This document shows positions 27,543-35,601 of a stretch of DNA of 36,420 bases, piece by piece; position 1 is the first letter of the stretch, and each line of letters begins with the position of its first letter. This stretch comes from Actinomycetes bacterium (lineage in GTDB: Bacteria; Actinomycetota; Actinomycetes; JAHEKZ01), in NCBI GenBank assembly GCA_027118455.1, contig JAJAYZ010000094.1:1-36420 (forward strand). The letters run 5' to 3'. A program made the position numbers and the translations under genes. Below the pieces are notes generated by a model, which ran no database searches, had not been told where the DNA came from, and saw only the letters and a list, made by a program, of their open reading frames with translations.

Positions 27543-27683
27543 ACGGGGCAGCCCCCGAGGGCCCAGTAGACGGCCCGGTGGACAGCTACCAACGAGCGGG
27601 CCAAAGTAGGCGAAGCTCCTCGCATCTGCTGGTCCAGGGACCTTGTGTCGACATAGTTGGTGAGCCGACCGCTCGTGAGCTGG

Positions 27684-27887
27684 TCACGCCATGAGAGCGG
27701 GCCCCGCAGCATCCTCGATGACCCCGTCAGCGATGGCCCGCTGCCCCAGTTCGATCGAGGCCTCGAGGGCTTCGGTAGTGAAGGGGTGCTCAGGATCAGC
27801 CAGTGGCGTGAAGAAGGCTTGGGTCAGCGACTTCAACACCAGGGTGAGCTGCGGACCAAGCGCGGGGTGACGACCGCGCAGCCACAT
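27684..27887 (-). CDS. small hypothetical protein, 67 residues
   Basis: An ATG at 27887 opens a 67-residue frame with codon use like neighbouring genes. The product is soluble and probably helical: MWLRGRHPALGPQLTL, then a central FFTPLADPEHPFTTEALEASIELGQRAI, and a short acidic-to-hydrophobic tail. It has no cysteines, signal peptide or membrane helix, and I do not recognise the family. It is divergent from aroA, with a palindrome between the two starts, so the pair may be co-regulated. No Shine-Dalgarno is visible. Confidence 0.5.
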   Translation of the reverse strand: MWLRGRHPALGPQLTLVLKSLTQAFFTPLADPEHPFTTEALEASIELGQRAIADGVIEDAAGPALMA

Positions 27888-27900
27888 GCGGGAATCGGCA

Positions 27901-27930
27901 GGGCCACAGAACGTGGCCCGTCGGTAGGGT
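27901..27930 (+). promoter_or_regulatory. aroA promoter: palindrome GGGCCAC-N5-GTGGCCC followed by -10 box TAGGGT
   Basis: The palindrome (27901-27919, perfect 7-base arms, 5-base centre) covers the expected -35 position of the TAGGGT box at 27925-27930. Seven bases separate that box from the aroA ATG at 27938 without a Shine-Dalgarno, so the promoter looks leaderless. It also sits 14 bases before the divergent small gene. Confidence 0.5.
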
Positions 27931-27937
27931 TGCTGGA

Positions 27938-29311
27938 ATGACGGACCAGTCAGTTGCGAAGGTGCGGATTGCCCGCCGCGGCCCGCTCGTCGGCACGCTC
28001 CGCGTCCCGGGCGACAAGTCCGTCTCACACCGCGCGCTCATCCTGGCTGGCCTGGCGCATGGCACATCGACCATTACCGGGCTCTCGACGGGGCTGGACG
28101 TCCACCACACCCGCCAGATCATGGCCGCCATGGGCGTCCGCATCGACGAGGCCGACGGTGCGCGGGCCGACCAACCGGTCGGGACACTTACCGTCACCGG
28201 CGGCCAGCTGCGCGAGGCGGCTCAGGTTCTGGACGTTGGGAACTCAGGAACGGGTGCCCGGCTGCTCGCCGGCGTCTGCGCAGCGCAGCCTTTTCTCAGC
28301 GTCATCGGAGGCGATGATTCGATCGCTGGGCGTCCGATGGACCGCGTTGTTGAGCCGCTGCGCCAAATGGGGGCACACATCGACGGCCGTGATGGGGGCC
28401 GGTACACCCCCCTGGTGATTCGCGGCGGCAGCCTACGGGGCATCGACTACACGCCTCCGGTCGCCAGCGCACAGGTGAAGTCAGCAGTGCTGCTCGCAGG
28501 ACTTGGCGCGGACGGACCAACGGTGGTGCGCGAGCCGGTCACCACCAGGCGCCACACCGAGGAGATGCTCGCCGAGCACGGGGTCGACGTGACCGTTCAA
28601 CCTGACGGCTCCTGGGGTTCGGTCATCACCCTCACCCCAGGCTCGGTGTCGCCAGGTGACTTCGCGGTTCCCGGCGACCCGTCACAGGCTGCCTTCTGGA
28701 TCTGCGCCGCTGCCGCTATCCCTGGTTCGCACCTGACCGTGGAGAACCTCTACCTCTCCCCCGAACGCAGCGGCTTCCTGGAAGTGCTTCTGCGCATGGG
28801 GGCCGACCTCGTGGTCGACCGGGCCGCAGGAGTCGTCAGGGTTCAGGGCGCCGAACTCGCCGGCGTCGTCGTCGAAGGAGCCGAACTACCCGACCTCATC
28901 GACGAGGTACCAGCACTGAGCATCGCGGGTGTGCTGGCGATCTCGGGGGCACTGGAGTTCCGCGGAGCGGCCGAGCTGCGCGCCAAGGAGAGCGACCGGA
29001 TCGAGACGGGCGCGGCGATGGTCCGAGCCCTCGGTTGCGTCGTCAGCACCGGGCCGGACTCGCTCAGCGTGTCGGCGGGCGCGCTGCGCCCAGGCGTCGT
29101 CGAGTCGCACCACGACCACCGGATTGCCATGGCAGCAGCCATCGCTGCCTGTGGGCTTGGGGTCGACGGCGAGATCGAGATCCGCGGATGGGACTGCGTT
29201 GCAACCAGCTACCCGGGCTTCCTCGACGACCTCGACAAGGTCAGCGCGGTCAGCCGGAGCGCTTTGCCTGCAGGTTCTGGTCCAGCGCAGCCAGGAAGTC
29301 CTGGGTGTTGA
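27938..29311 (+). CDS. aroA: 3-phosphoshikimate 1-carboxyvinyltransferase (EPSP synthase)
   Basis: The 457-residue enzyme of the shikimate pathway joins shikimate 3-phosphate and phosphoenolpyruvate. Signatures are [13 protein letters not shown] with Lys27, [16 protein letters not shown] with a glycine (Gly104) at the site equivalent to E. coli Gly96, [14 protein letters not shown], the RAKESDRIE motif and [13 protein letters not shown]. The final 20 or so residues ([16 protein letters not shown]) extend beyond the usual C-terminus and are encoded over the 3' end of icd on the other strand. The first Met is preceded by a leaderless promoter rather than a ribosome site. Confidence 0.95.
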   Translation: MTDQSVAKVRIARRGPLVGTLRVPGDKSVSHRALILAGLAHGTSTITGLSTGLDVHHTRQIMAAMGVRIDEADGARADQPVGTLTVTGGQLREAAQVLDVGNSGTGARLLAGVCAAQPFLSVIGGDDSIAGRPMDRVVEPLRQMGAHIDGRDGGRYTPLVIRGGSLRGIDYTPPVASAQVKSAVLLAGLGADGPTVVREPVTTRRHTEEMLAEHGVDVTVQPDGSWGSVITLTPGSVSPGDFAVPGDPSQAAFWICAAAAIPGSHLTVENLYLSPERSGFLEVLLRMGADLVVDRAAGVVRVQGAELAGVVVEGAELPDLIDEVPALSIAGVLAISGALEFRGAAELRAKESDRIETGAAMVRALGCVVSTGPDSLSVSAGALRPGVVESHHDHRIAMAAAIAACGLGVDGEIEIRGWDCVATSYPGFLDDLDKVSAVSRSALPAGSGPAQPGSPGC

Positions 29312-30467
29312 GCCAATCTTGATCTGGACCCACCAGGAGTGCGAGGTCTTTGGTCATCTTGCCGCTCTCGACCGTTTCGACGCAGACCGCTTCCAGATCG
29401 GTGGCGAACTGCTGCAGGTCGGCGTTTCCATCGACGGTTCCCCGGTGATGCAGACCACGGGTCCAGGCGAAGATCGATGCGATCGGGTTCGTCGACGTCG
29501 GCTTTCCCTGCTGATGCTGACGGTAGTGACGGGTGACTGTCCCGTGAGCGGCCTCAGCCTCGACGGTTTTACCATCCGGGGTCATCAGCACCGATGTCAT
29601 CAGCCCGAGTGAGCCGAACCCCTGCGCCACTGTGTCGGACTGCACGTCTCCGTCGTAGTTTTTGCAGGCCCAGACATACCCGCCTCCCCACTTCATCGCC
29701 GCGGCCACCATGTCGTCGATGAGCCGGTGCTCATAAGTGATTCCGGCGGATTTGAAGTCCGATTTGAACTCGGCTTCGAACACCTCAGCGAACAGATCTT
29801 TGAACCGGCCGTCGTACGCCTTCAGGATGGTGTTCTTCGTCGATAGATACACCGGGAAGTTGCGCGCCAGCCCGTAGCGCAGCGACGCCCGCGCGAAGTC
29901 ACGAATCGATTCGTCGAAGTTGTACATCCCCATGGCGACGCCGCCGCCGGGGAAGTCAGCGATGTCGAACTCCATCGGCTCGCCGCCATCAGCCGGCTGG
30001 TAGGTGATGGTGACCTTCCCAGGGCCGGGGACCACGAAGTCTGTCGCCTTGTACTGGTCGCCGTGCGCGTGGCGCCCAATCACGATCGGCTTGGTCCAGC
30101 CGGGCACCAGCCTCGGGATGTTGCTGATGATGATCGGCTCTCGGAAGATGACTCCGTCCAGGATGTTGCGGATGGTGCCGTTCGGCGACCGCCACATCTT
30201 CTTGAGTCCGAACTCCTCGACGCGCGCTTCGTCCGGAGTGATGGTGGCGCACTTGACTCCGACGCCGTACTGCTTGATCGCGTTGGCCGCGTCGATGGTG
30301 ATCTGGTCATCGGTCGCGTCCCGGCTCTCGATACTGAGGTCGTAGTACTTCAGGTCAATGTCGAGATAAGGCAGGATCAACTGCTCTTTGATGAACGCCC
30401 AGATGATGCGCGTCATCTCGTCACCATCGAGCTCGACGATGGGGTTGTCGACCTTGATCTTGGCCAT
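29250..30467 (-). CDS. icd: isocitrate dehydrogenase, NADP-dependent, eukaryotic-like dimeric type
   Basis: The 405-residue enzyme of the TCA cycle converts isocitrate to 2-oxoglutarate with NADP. It opens [20 protein letters not shown] and includes [12 protein letters not shown] (substrate loop), [15 protein letters not shown] and [17 protein letters not shown] segments, [24 protein letters not shown] with the metal-binding aspartates, and [14 protein letters not shown]. This is the IDH1-type homodimer, not the E. coli type. AAAGGG lies about 11 bases before the ATG. Its last 62 bases overlap the end of aroA tail to tail. It follows mdh by 55 bases in the same direction. Confidence 0.96.
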   Translation of the reverse strand: MAKIKVDNPIVELDGDEMTRIIWAFIKEQLILPYLDIDLKYYDLSIESRDATDDQITIDAANAIKQYGVGVKCATITPDEARVEEFGLKKMWRSPNGTIRNILDGVIFREPIIISNIPRLVPGWTKPIVIGRHAHGDQYKATDFVVPGPGKVTITYQPADGGEPMEFDIADFPGGGVAMGMYNFDESIRDFARASLRYGLARNFPVYLSTKNTILKAYDGRFKDLFAEVFEAEFKSDFKSAGITYEHRLIDDMVAAAMKWGGGYVWACKNYDGDVQSDTVAQGFGSLGLMTSVLMTPDGKTVEAEAAHGTVTRHYRQHQQGKPTSTNPIASIFAWTRGLHHRGTVDGNADLQQFATDLEAVCVETVESGKMTKDLALLVGPDQDWLNTQDFLAALDQNLQAKRSG

Positions 30468-30522
30468 CAGGCTGATGCCCTTTCGGCGTGGGGTACTTCG
30501 TGGGTCAGGCGGCGGGAGAGTT

Positions 30523-31491
30523 CTAAAGGGCGAAGACGTCGCACTGCTTGGCGCGAACTGCCTCGGCAGCTTCCTTGAGCCCAGCGAGCTCGGACTCGGT
30601 GAGATCGGCTTCCACAACCTTCCGGATTCCAGCAGCACCGATTTCAGCTTCGACACCGAGGTAGACGCCGGCGATCCCGTACTCGCCGTCGACCCATGCA
30701 CAGACCGGCATGACGGCGCCGGAGTCTTCAGCGACGGCCTTGGCCATACGCGCAGCAGCTGCGGAGGGGGCGTAGTAGGCCGAGCCGGTCTTGAGCAAGG
30801 CGACCACCTCGGCGCCACCGTTTCGGGTACGAGCAACGAGCTCTTCGATCCTCTCGGCCGGCAGCAGATCGGTCAGTGGCTTGCCGTCGACGGTGCAGCG
30901 GCTGGGAACGGGCACCATCGTGTCTCCATGCGACCCGAGGGTGAGTGTCTGCACCGACGCCACCGGAACGGCTAGCGCCTCGGCGACGAAATGCGTGAAG
31001 CGGGCGGTGTCGAGCATGCCGGCCTGACCGATCACTCGCTGCTTCGGGAACCCGCTCGCCAGCTGAGCAAGTGCGGTCATCTCGTCGAGCGGATTGGACA
31101 CGACGATAATGACGGCGTTGGGAGAGTGCTTCGCGACGTTCTCGGCCACACCGCGGACGATCTTGGCGTTCGTCTCGATGAGGTCCATGCGGCTCATGCC
31201 TGGCTTGCGCGGCAGCCCAGCGGTGATGATCACGATGTCGCTGTCAGCGGTCTCTTCGTAACCGGCACCAGTGGCCGGGTCGGTGGTGACGCCGACGACC
31301 TTGGTCTCGAAGCCCTCGATCGGACGCGACTGGTTCATGTCGAGGGCCAGACCCTCTGGCTTCCCGTCGACGATGTCGGTGAGCACGACCGTGCCGAAGA
31401 TGTCGTACTCCGCGAGGCGCTGCGCCGTGGTCGAGCCGTAGAAGCCCGCTCCGACAACAGTGGCCTTGCGGCTGCGGGTGGCTGACGTCAT
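30523..31491 (-). CDS. mdh: malate dehydrogenase, LDH-like type
   Basis: The 322-residue NAD-dependent enzyme oxidises malate to oxaloacetate. It carries the Rossmann motif [12 protein letters not shown], an aspartate at the end of the second strand (LTDIVDG) that favours NAD over NADP, the substrate-loop arginines in [13 protein letters not shown] (Arg pair typical of malate rather than lactate), VSNPLD, the proton-relay His in [10 protein letters not shown], and a normal C-terminus. The start could instead be GTG at 31503, which has AAGGA three bases upstream. It sits between the DUF3017 gene and icd. Confidence 0.95.
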   Translation of the reverse strand: MTSATRSRKATVVGAGFYGSTTAQRLAEYDIFGTVVLTDIVDGKPEGLALDMNQSRPIEGFETKVVGVTTDPATGAGYEETADSDIVIITAGLPRKPGMSRMDLIETNAKIVRGVAENVAKHSPNAVIIVVSNPLDEMTALAQLASGFPKQRVIGQAGMLDTARFTHFVAEALAVPVASVQTLTLGSHGDTMVPVPSRCTVDGKPLTDLLPAERIEELVARTRNGGAEVVALLKTGSAYYAPSAAAARMAKAVAEDSGAVMPVCAWVDGEYGIAGVYLGVEAEIGAAGIRKVVEADLTESELAGLKEAAEAVRAKQCDVFAL

Positions 31492-31537
31492 GAAGGTGCT
31501 CACCGGTCCTTGCTTGGGGTTCGGGACGCCCCCGAGA

Positions 31538-31873
31538 TTACCGGGCCGGTGGAACGAGCACTGCAACGGTAGTCAGTGCAATGCCCAGCCCGTACATCGT
31601 GACCAGGTCTATCGGCCGGCTCCGGATCGCCAACAGCCCGGCCCGGTCACGGGGCAGCACCATGCGTAAGGCTGCCCCGAAGATGACGGCGGCGCCCAGC
31701 ATGACGCTGCCGACCCGGAAATCGTAGAAAGAAAGGACGATCACGCCCAAAGCCAGCGCCAGCAGCACCAAGGCCAGCGGCCACTGATCGATGGTTCGCT
31801 CGATGAGGGGCTGGTCGTCGATCGGGTTGCCCTCGCCGTCGAGGCGCACCACGGGGGGCTCGTCGGCGGCCAC
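31538..31873 (-). CDS. DUF3017 membrane protein
   Basis: The 111-residue protein has a polar N-terminus (to about 30) and three hydrophobic segments (about 31-48, 53-70, 90-108), with RMVLPRDRAGLLAIRSRPIDL linking the second and third. This is the DUF3017 family of actinobacterial membrane proteins found beside folD, function unknown. The GTG start comes two bases after the folD stop, so it is co-translated with folD. Confidence 0.82.
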   Translation of the reverse strand: MAADEPPVVRLDGEGNPIDDQPLIERTIDQWPLALVLLALALGVIVLSFYDFRVGSVMLGAAVIFGAALRMVLPRDRAGLLAIRSRPIDLVTMYGLGIALTTVAVLVPPAR

Positions 31874-31875
31874 GG

Positions 31876-32748
31876 TCAGCCCGCCACTGCCCCGGGTTGC
31901 CGTTCGGCACGCTCGACAACATTGGCCAAAAGCATGGCCCTGGTCATCGGCCCGGTGCCCCCCGGCATCGGCGCAAGGTGCCCGGCGACCTCGGAGACCT
32001 CAGGAGACACATCCCCCACCAGACCGAGCTCGGTCCGGGTGATCCCGACGTCCAGGACCGCCGCACCTGGACGGATGGAATCAGCGGTGACCAAGCCAGG
32101 CACCCCAGCTGCAGCCACGATGATGTCTGCCCTTGCCAGGTGAGCGCGCAGGTCGCGGGTGCCGGTGTGGCAGAGCGTCACGGTGGCGTTCTCGCTGCGC
32201 CTGGTGAGCAGCAGCCCCAGTGGACGTCCCACCGTCACGCCGCGCCCGACCACCACCACCTCGGCACCTGCGATGGGTACGTCATACCGACGCAGCAGCT
32301 CAACGATTCCGCGCGGGGTGCAAGGGAGCGGTGCGGCCTCGCCGAGCACGAGGCGCCCGAGGTTCATCGGATGCAGCCCGTCAGCGTCCTTGTCTGAGTC
32401 CATCAAGGCAAGCACTCGGTGGGGATCCAGGCCCTTCGGCAGTGGCAGCTGGACTATATAGCCCGTGCAGGAGTCATCGTCGTTGAGCTCGAGAACAGCG
32501 CGCTCGACGTCAGCCTGAGAGGCGTCATCGGGAAGGTCGCGCCGGATGCTGGCGATTCCCACCTCAGCGCAGTCGCGGTGCTTGCCGCCGACGTAGGAGT
32601 GGCTGCCGGGGTCGTCCCCGATCAGGATCGTCCCGAGCCCAGGTTCAATGCCTTGGGCCTTCAGCGCTGCGACGCGAGTCACGAGCTCAGACTTGATCGC
32701 TGCCGCTGTTGCTTTGCCATCGAGAATTGTCGCTGCCACGAGAGTCAT
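31876..32748 (-). CDS. folD: bifunctional methylenetetrahydrofolate dehydrogenase/methenyltetrahydrofolate cyclohydrolase
   Basis: This one-carbon enzyme interconverts 5,10-methylene-, methenyl- and 10-formyl-tetrahydrofolate. Motifs: [22 protein letters not shown] with the catalytic Lys, [57 protein letters not shown] (NADP site) and [12 protein letters not shown]. About 290 residues, normal length. An alternative start is GTG 32739, which has AGGA eight bases upstream and begins where M. tuberculosis FolD does; the ATG at 32748 has no usable spacing. It follows the transporter gene by four bases. Confidence 0.95.
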   Translation of the reverse strand: MTLVAATILDGKATAAAIKSELVTRVAALKAQGIEPGLGTILIGDDPGSHSYVGGKHRDCAEVGIASIRRDLPDDASQADVERAVLELNDDDSCTGYIVQLPLPKGLDPHRVLALMDSDKDADGLHPMNLGRLVLGEAAPLPCTPRGIVELLRRYDVPIAGAEVVVVGRGVTVGRPLGLLLTRRSENATVTLCHTGTRDLRAHLARADIIVAAAGVPGLVTADSIRPGAAVLDVGITRTELGLVGDVSPEVSEVAGHLAPMPGGTGPMTRAMLLANVVERAERQPGAVAG

Positions 32749-32752
32749 CCTG

Positions 32753-33703
32753 TCACGCCTGCCTGCCGCGCCGCCGCATGACCGCCAACCCCACCGAGGC
32801 GAAGGTAAGGGCGATGCCAACCACCAGGTAACCGTTGACGGTCGCCCCCTCGGTCGGCAGCACGAGATCGACAACCACCGCCCCCACGAGTGTCCCGGCC
32901 AAGACGATCAACGAAAGCAGCAACACACCGAGGGCCCGCACCGACCAGGCGGCCCCCGCCACAAAGAGCACTCCCATGGCGCCGCCGACGAGCAGCCAGG
33001 GCTTCTCAGTGACCGGTTGCAGGGATCCGACCCCGGTCGGATCCAACAGCGCCTGCATGGCCACTATGCCAACGAGAGTCGCCAGGCCGACGACGAAGTT
33101 CACCAACGTGGCGACGAGTGGCTGGCCCGTTGCGGTGGAGACCCGACCGTTGACCCCCACTTGAACGGCACCAGCTGCCCCAGCGGCCAAGGCCAGGAGC
33201 AAGAACGAAATCGACACGGCGCCCTCAGCGCCTCTACCGCCGGAGCCCACCCAGACAGCGACGACAGCCAGCAGTGCCGCCACGACCCGCCAGGCCGTCA
33301 CCGGAACACGCCCTCCTGGCCCCAGCCCCACCTTGTCCACCAGCAGGCCGGCGCCGGTCGATCCGGCCACCGTGGCCACGGTGAAGAGGGCAACACCCAA
33401 CACCGCCACCGTGGTGGATTGCCCGGTGACGTAGATCGCTCCGCCCATTCCGCCCAAGAGGGTCCACCACGGCAGGCGTGTGGGGCCGACCATCGGCGGG
33501 AGTGCCCGCAAAGCGTCTCGAGTCACCTTCCGCGCACCGACCAACACGATCAGCAGCAGCAACCCGACGGTGAAGTTGAGAAGGGCGCCAAGGACGCCGT
33601 TGCCCGTGAGATCACCGACCTCACCGTTGATCCGACCTTGAACGGCGACGATGAGCCCCGCTCCAAACGCGACGGCCGCCGAGGCACGCCGGTTCTCGCT
33701 CAG
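32753..33703 (-). CDS. DMT-superfamily transporter (YdcZ/DUF606-like, tandem repeat) with apparent non-standard start codon
   Basis: The protein has about ten hydrophobic helices in two homologous halves. The second half contains [20 protein letters not shown] then [12 protein letters not shown]; the same pattern, [20 protein letters not shown] then [10 protein letters not shown], occurs in the frame upstream of the first TTG at 33562, so the true N-terminus lies before that codon. In that upstream stretch there is no ATG, GTG or TTG. The best candidates are CTG at 33703, overlapping the TGA of the preceding gene, or ATC at 33709, which has GGGGAG six bases upstream. With CTG the product has 316 residues, as expected for the family. 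Substrate is unknown. It is coupled to the aguA-like gene and folD. Confidence 0.8.
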   Translation of the reverse strand: MSENRRASAAVAFGAGLIVAVQGRINGEVGDLTGNGVLGALLNFTVGLLLLIVLVGARKVTRDALRALPPMVGPTRLPWWTLLGGMGGAIYVTGQSTTVAVLGVALFTVATVAGSTGAGLLVDKVGLGPGGRVPVTAWRVVAALLAVVAVWVGSGGRGAEGAVSISFLLLALAAGAAGAVQVGVNGRVSTATGQPLVATLVNFVVGLATLVGIVAMQALLDPTGVGSLQPVTEKPWLLVGGAMGVLFVAGAAWSVRALGVLLLSLIVLAGTLVGAVVVDLVLPTEGATVNGYLVVGIALTFASVGLAVMRRRGRQA

Positions 33704-34758
33704 GCTGATGGGGCACTCCCCGCAAATAGCTTCGCGTCGATGGCTGGCTCCTGCTGGGTGATGCAGTGGACGCCACCACCATTGCGGAAGATCGGCTCGG
33801 CATCGACCTGGGCCAACCGCCGCCCAGGGTGGAGTTCCTGCAAGATCTGCGCTGCGTCCGCGTCCGCTTTCGCATCGCCAAATACTGACATGACCAGGCC
33901 GTCGTTGACGTACGAGTAGTTGATGTAGCTGTGGTCGATCGAGACCCCGTCGACAACGGTGTCCTGTGGCGCGTCAATGGTGATGATCTCCAGGGCTCTG
34001 CCCTTGGCGTCGCGGGCCTCCCGCAGCCGGCGAGTGTTCTCAGCCATCACCGAGTAGTCGTAGTGCTGCCGGTCAGACTGACCGTGAACGACGACAACAC
34101 CGGGCCTGACGAACGCGGCCAACACGTCGACATGTCCGTTCGTGCCGAGACCCGGGCGGTACTGCTGCATGTCTCCCATGAGCCCCCGCTCCAGCCACAC
34201 GACTTTCGTTGCACCGATCGTCCTCGCCAGCTCTTCCTCGACCTGCTGCTTCGTCCAACCCGGGTTACGGCGCTCGTGCAACTGCACCGACTCGGTAATG
34301 ATGACTGTGCCCTCACCGTCGACGCAGATGCCACCGCCCTCGTTCACCATCGGGCTGGACACCACCGATGCCCCTGCACGGTCGGCGACGAGGCTGCCAA
34401 GGCAAGCGTCACGCGCATGGCTCTGGATTCCGCCCCATGCGTTGAACACCCAGTGCACGGCTGCCAGAGAACCCTCGGTGTCATCGACCACGAAGGTTGG
34501 CCCACTGTCGCGCAGCCAACCGTCATCGAAGTCCGCGGGTACCAGCTCGACACCAGACCCAACCGCGGTACTCAGCCGCTCGACCTCCGATGCGTCGACG
34601 AGGAGCGAGACCGGCTCGAACTCCGCCACGGCATTCGCCGTGGCGATCCAGGCATCACGGGCGTCCGAGTCCTCACGTTCGACGTAGCCCCCTGGTGGCG
34701 GCAGAGCCATCCACGTCCGTGCGTGCCGTTCCCACTCAGCGAGCATTCGATAAGTCAC
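33700..34758 (-). CDS. agmatine deiminase/peptidylarginine deiminase family protein
   Basis: The 352-residue guanidine-modifying enzyme has the family motifs: LAEWERHARTWMALP near the N-terminus, DGWLRDSGPTFV (about 79-90), SSPMVNEGGGICVDGEG, LGTNGHVDVLAAFVRPG with the catalytic His region, and the nucleophile Cys332 in GGGVHCITQQEP. It would hydrolyse a guanidino group, agmatine to N-carbamoylputrescine being the best-known reaction; no N-carbamoylputrescine amidohydrolase is present in the window. I use the GTG at 34758, as a TAGGCT box is seven bases upstream. The stop overlaps the transporter gene, suggesting joint expression and perhaps a shared polyamine or guanidine substrate, which is inference. 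Confidence 0.9.
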   Translation of the reverse strand: MTYRMLAEWERHARTWMALPPPGGYVEREDSDARDAWIATANAVAEFEPVSLLVDASEVERLSTAVGSGVELVPADFDDGWLRDSGPTFVVDDTEGSLAAVHWVFNAWGGIQSHARDACLGSLVADRAGASVVSSPMVNEGGGICVDGEGTVIITESVQLHERRNPGWTKQQVEEELARTIGATKVVWLERGLMGDMQQYRPGLGTNGHVDVLAAFVRPGVVVVHGQSDRQHYDYSVMAENTRRLREARDAKGRALEIITIDAPQDTVVDGVSIDHSYINYSYVNDGLVMSVFGDAKADADAAQILQELHPGRRLAQVDAEPIFRNGGGVHCITQQEPAIDAKLFAGSAPSA

Positions 34759-34765
34759 GGGAGGG

Positions 34766-34771
34766 AGCCTA
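34766..34771 (-). promoter_or_regulatory. -10 box TAGGCT of a probable leaderless promoter
   Basis: On the minus strand TAGGCT is followed by seven bases and the GTG at 34758, with no Shine-Dalgarno. It would drive the aguA-like gene and the downstream transporter-folD-DUF3017 run. Confidence 0.5.
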
Positions 34772-34840
34772 GGACCCCGTACCTCGAATGCGGGTCGTTG
34801 GACCCTGGCCCCGCTGGCCCAGGACGCCAATCCTGTGGGT

Positions 34841-35221
34841 ATGGGTACAGCAATCGGATCTCATGACCTACGCAGCCAGCAGGCGAAGCGCGCCTTGACC
34901 GCACTCCCCCATGGCGGGCGGGACGCCATCACGCTTCGCGTCCAGTGCGCGAAGAGCCACCACGTCGCGACCGTCTACGCCACCGACCTTGGGCTGGTCT
35001 ACGCCGCCCCCGTCCGGGCTAGAAGCCACGGCTCCTTCGACCTGCCGGACCAGCCCCATGGAGGCCTCGAGCCGCCCCGGTGGTGCGACCTGTTGGAGGT
35101 CTCGTCGCCCGCTGGTGACGACGCACTTCCGGCCTGGTGCGACTGCGGCCACCGCACTCTCTCGCGCCGGGATATCCTGGCCTGGATTGCCGATCGTGAG
35201 CATCGGGTCATCATCAACTGA
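34841..35221 (+). CDS. hypothetical protein with paired Cys/His residues, possible zinc ribbon
   Basis: The 126-residue protein has ITLRVQCAKSHHVATVYAT in the middle and PAWCDCGHRTLSRRDILAWI near the C-terminus. The Cys/His pair of the first and the CDCGH of the second could bind one zinc ion, a pattern seen in unnamed actinobacterial zinc-ribbon proteins. There is no signal peptide or membrane helix. It starts with ATG 34841 (GTG 34835 is possible); no strong ribosome site is present. A GC-rich hairpin starts right after the stop. Function unknown. Confidence 0.65.
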   Translation: MGTAIGSHDLRSQQAKRALTALPHGGRDAITLRVQCAKSHHVATVYATDLGLVYAAPVRARSHGSFDLPDQPHGGLEPPRWCDLLEVSSPAGDDALPAWCDCGHRTLSRRDILAWIADREHRVIIN

Positions 35222-35236
35222 GGCGGCACAGCCGCC
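35222..35236 (+). terminator. short GC-rich hairpin after the zinc-ribbon-like gene
   Basis: GGCGGC-ACA-GCCGCC forms a perfect 6-base stem with a 3-base loop directly after the TGA at 35219-35221. No U-tract follows, so termination strength is uncertain. It lies between convergent genes. Confidence 0.4.
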
Positions 35237-35276
35237 GTTCGGCTCAGTCCTCTCGTTGGCGACACACCGGTTCACC

Positions 35277-35591
35277 TCAATCGAGATCCTCGACGCCCCT
35301 ACCGGGGGCACGCGCCTCGCGATCAGCGCGCATGGCGAGCAGCAGGAAGCCGAAGACAGCACCGGTCAATGACACGGTTCCGAGGACGCTGAGCAACTGC
35401 ACAAACAGCGCCGTTGCCAACCCCCCTCCCAAGTCACCGCCCGTCGAGAACCTTCCCACGAAGTGCGCCCATTGGTAGGCGACGGAGATGCCAAGTGCGA
35501 TTGAGCCTCCAACGAGCAGATACACCGACAGCCGACGAAGGTGACCGGCTGGTGCGGGGCTGCCGTCTGGGTCTGAACCCGATCCGCTCAT
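35277..35591 (-). CDS. small membrane protein, unknown function
   Basis: The 104-residue protein has a Ser/Gly/Pro-rich polar N-terminus (1-19), two or possibly three hydrophobic segments (about 22-44 and 58-88) and a charged tail (MRADREARAPGRG). No catalytic motif is visible. The ATG has a strong AAGGAG six bases upstream and follows the purH stop by 10 bases, so it is the last gene of a purH operon. I do not recognise the family. Confidence 0.75.
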   Translation of the reverse strand: MSGSGSDPDGSPAPAGHLRRLSVYLLVGGSIALGISVAYQWAHFVGRFSTGGDLGGGLATALFVQLLSVLGTVSLTGAVFGFLLLAMRADREARAPGRGVEDLD

Positions 35592-35601
35592 GCTCTCTCC
35601 T

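Noticed and set aside
32648..33919. 423-codon plus-strand frame over folD, the transporter and the deiminase gene
   Set aside because: It spans three well-supported minus-strand genes and its product is a polar His/Gln/Arg-rich string typical of antisense membrane-protein DNA.
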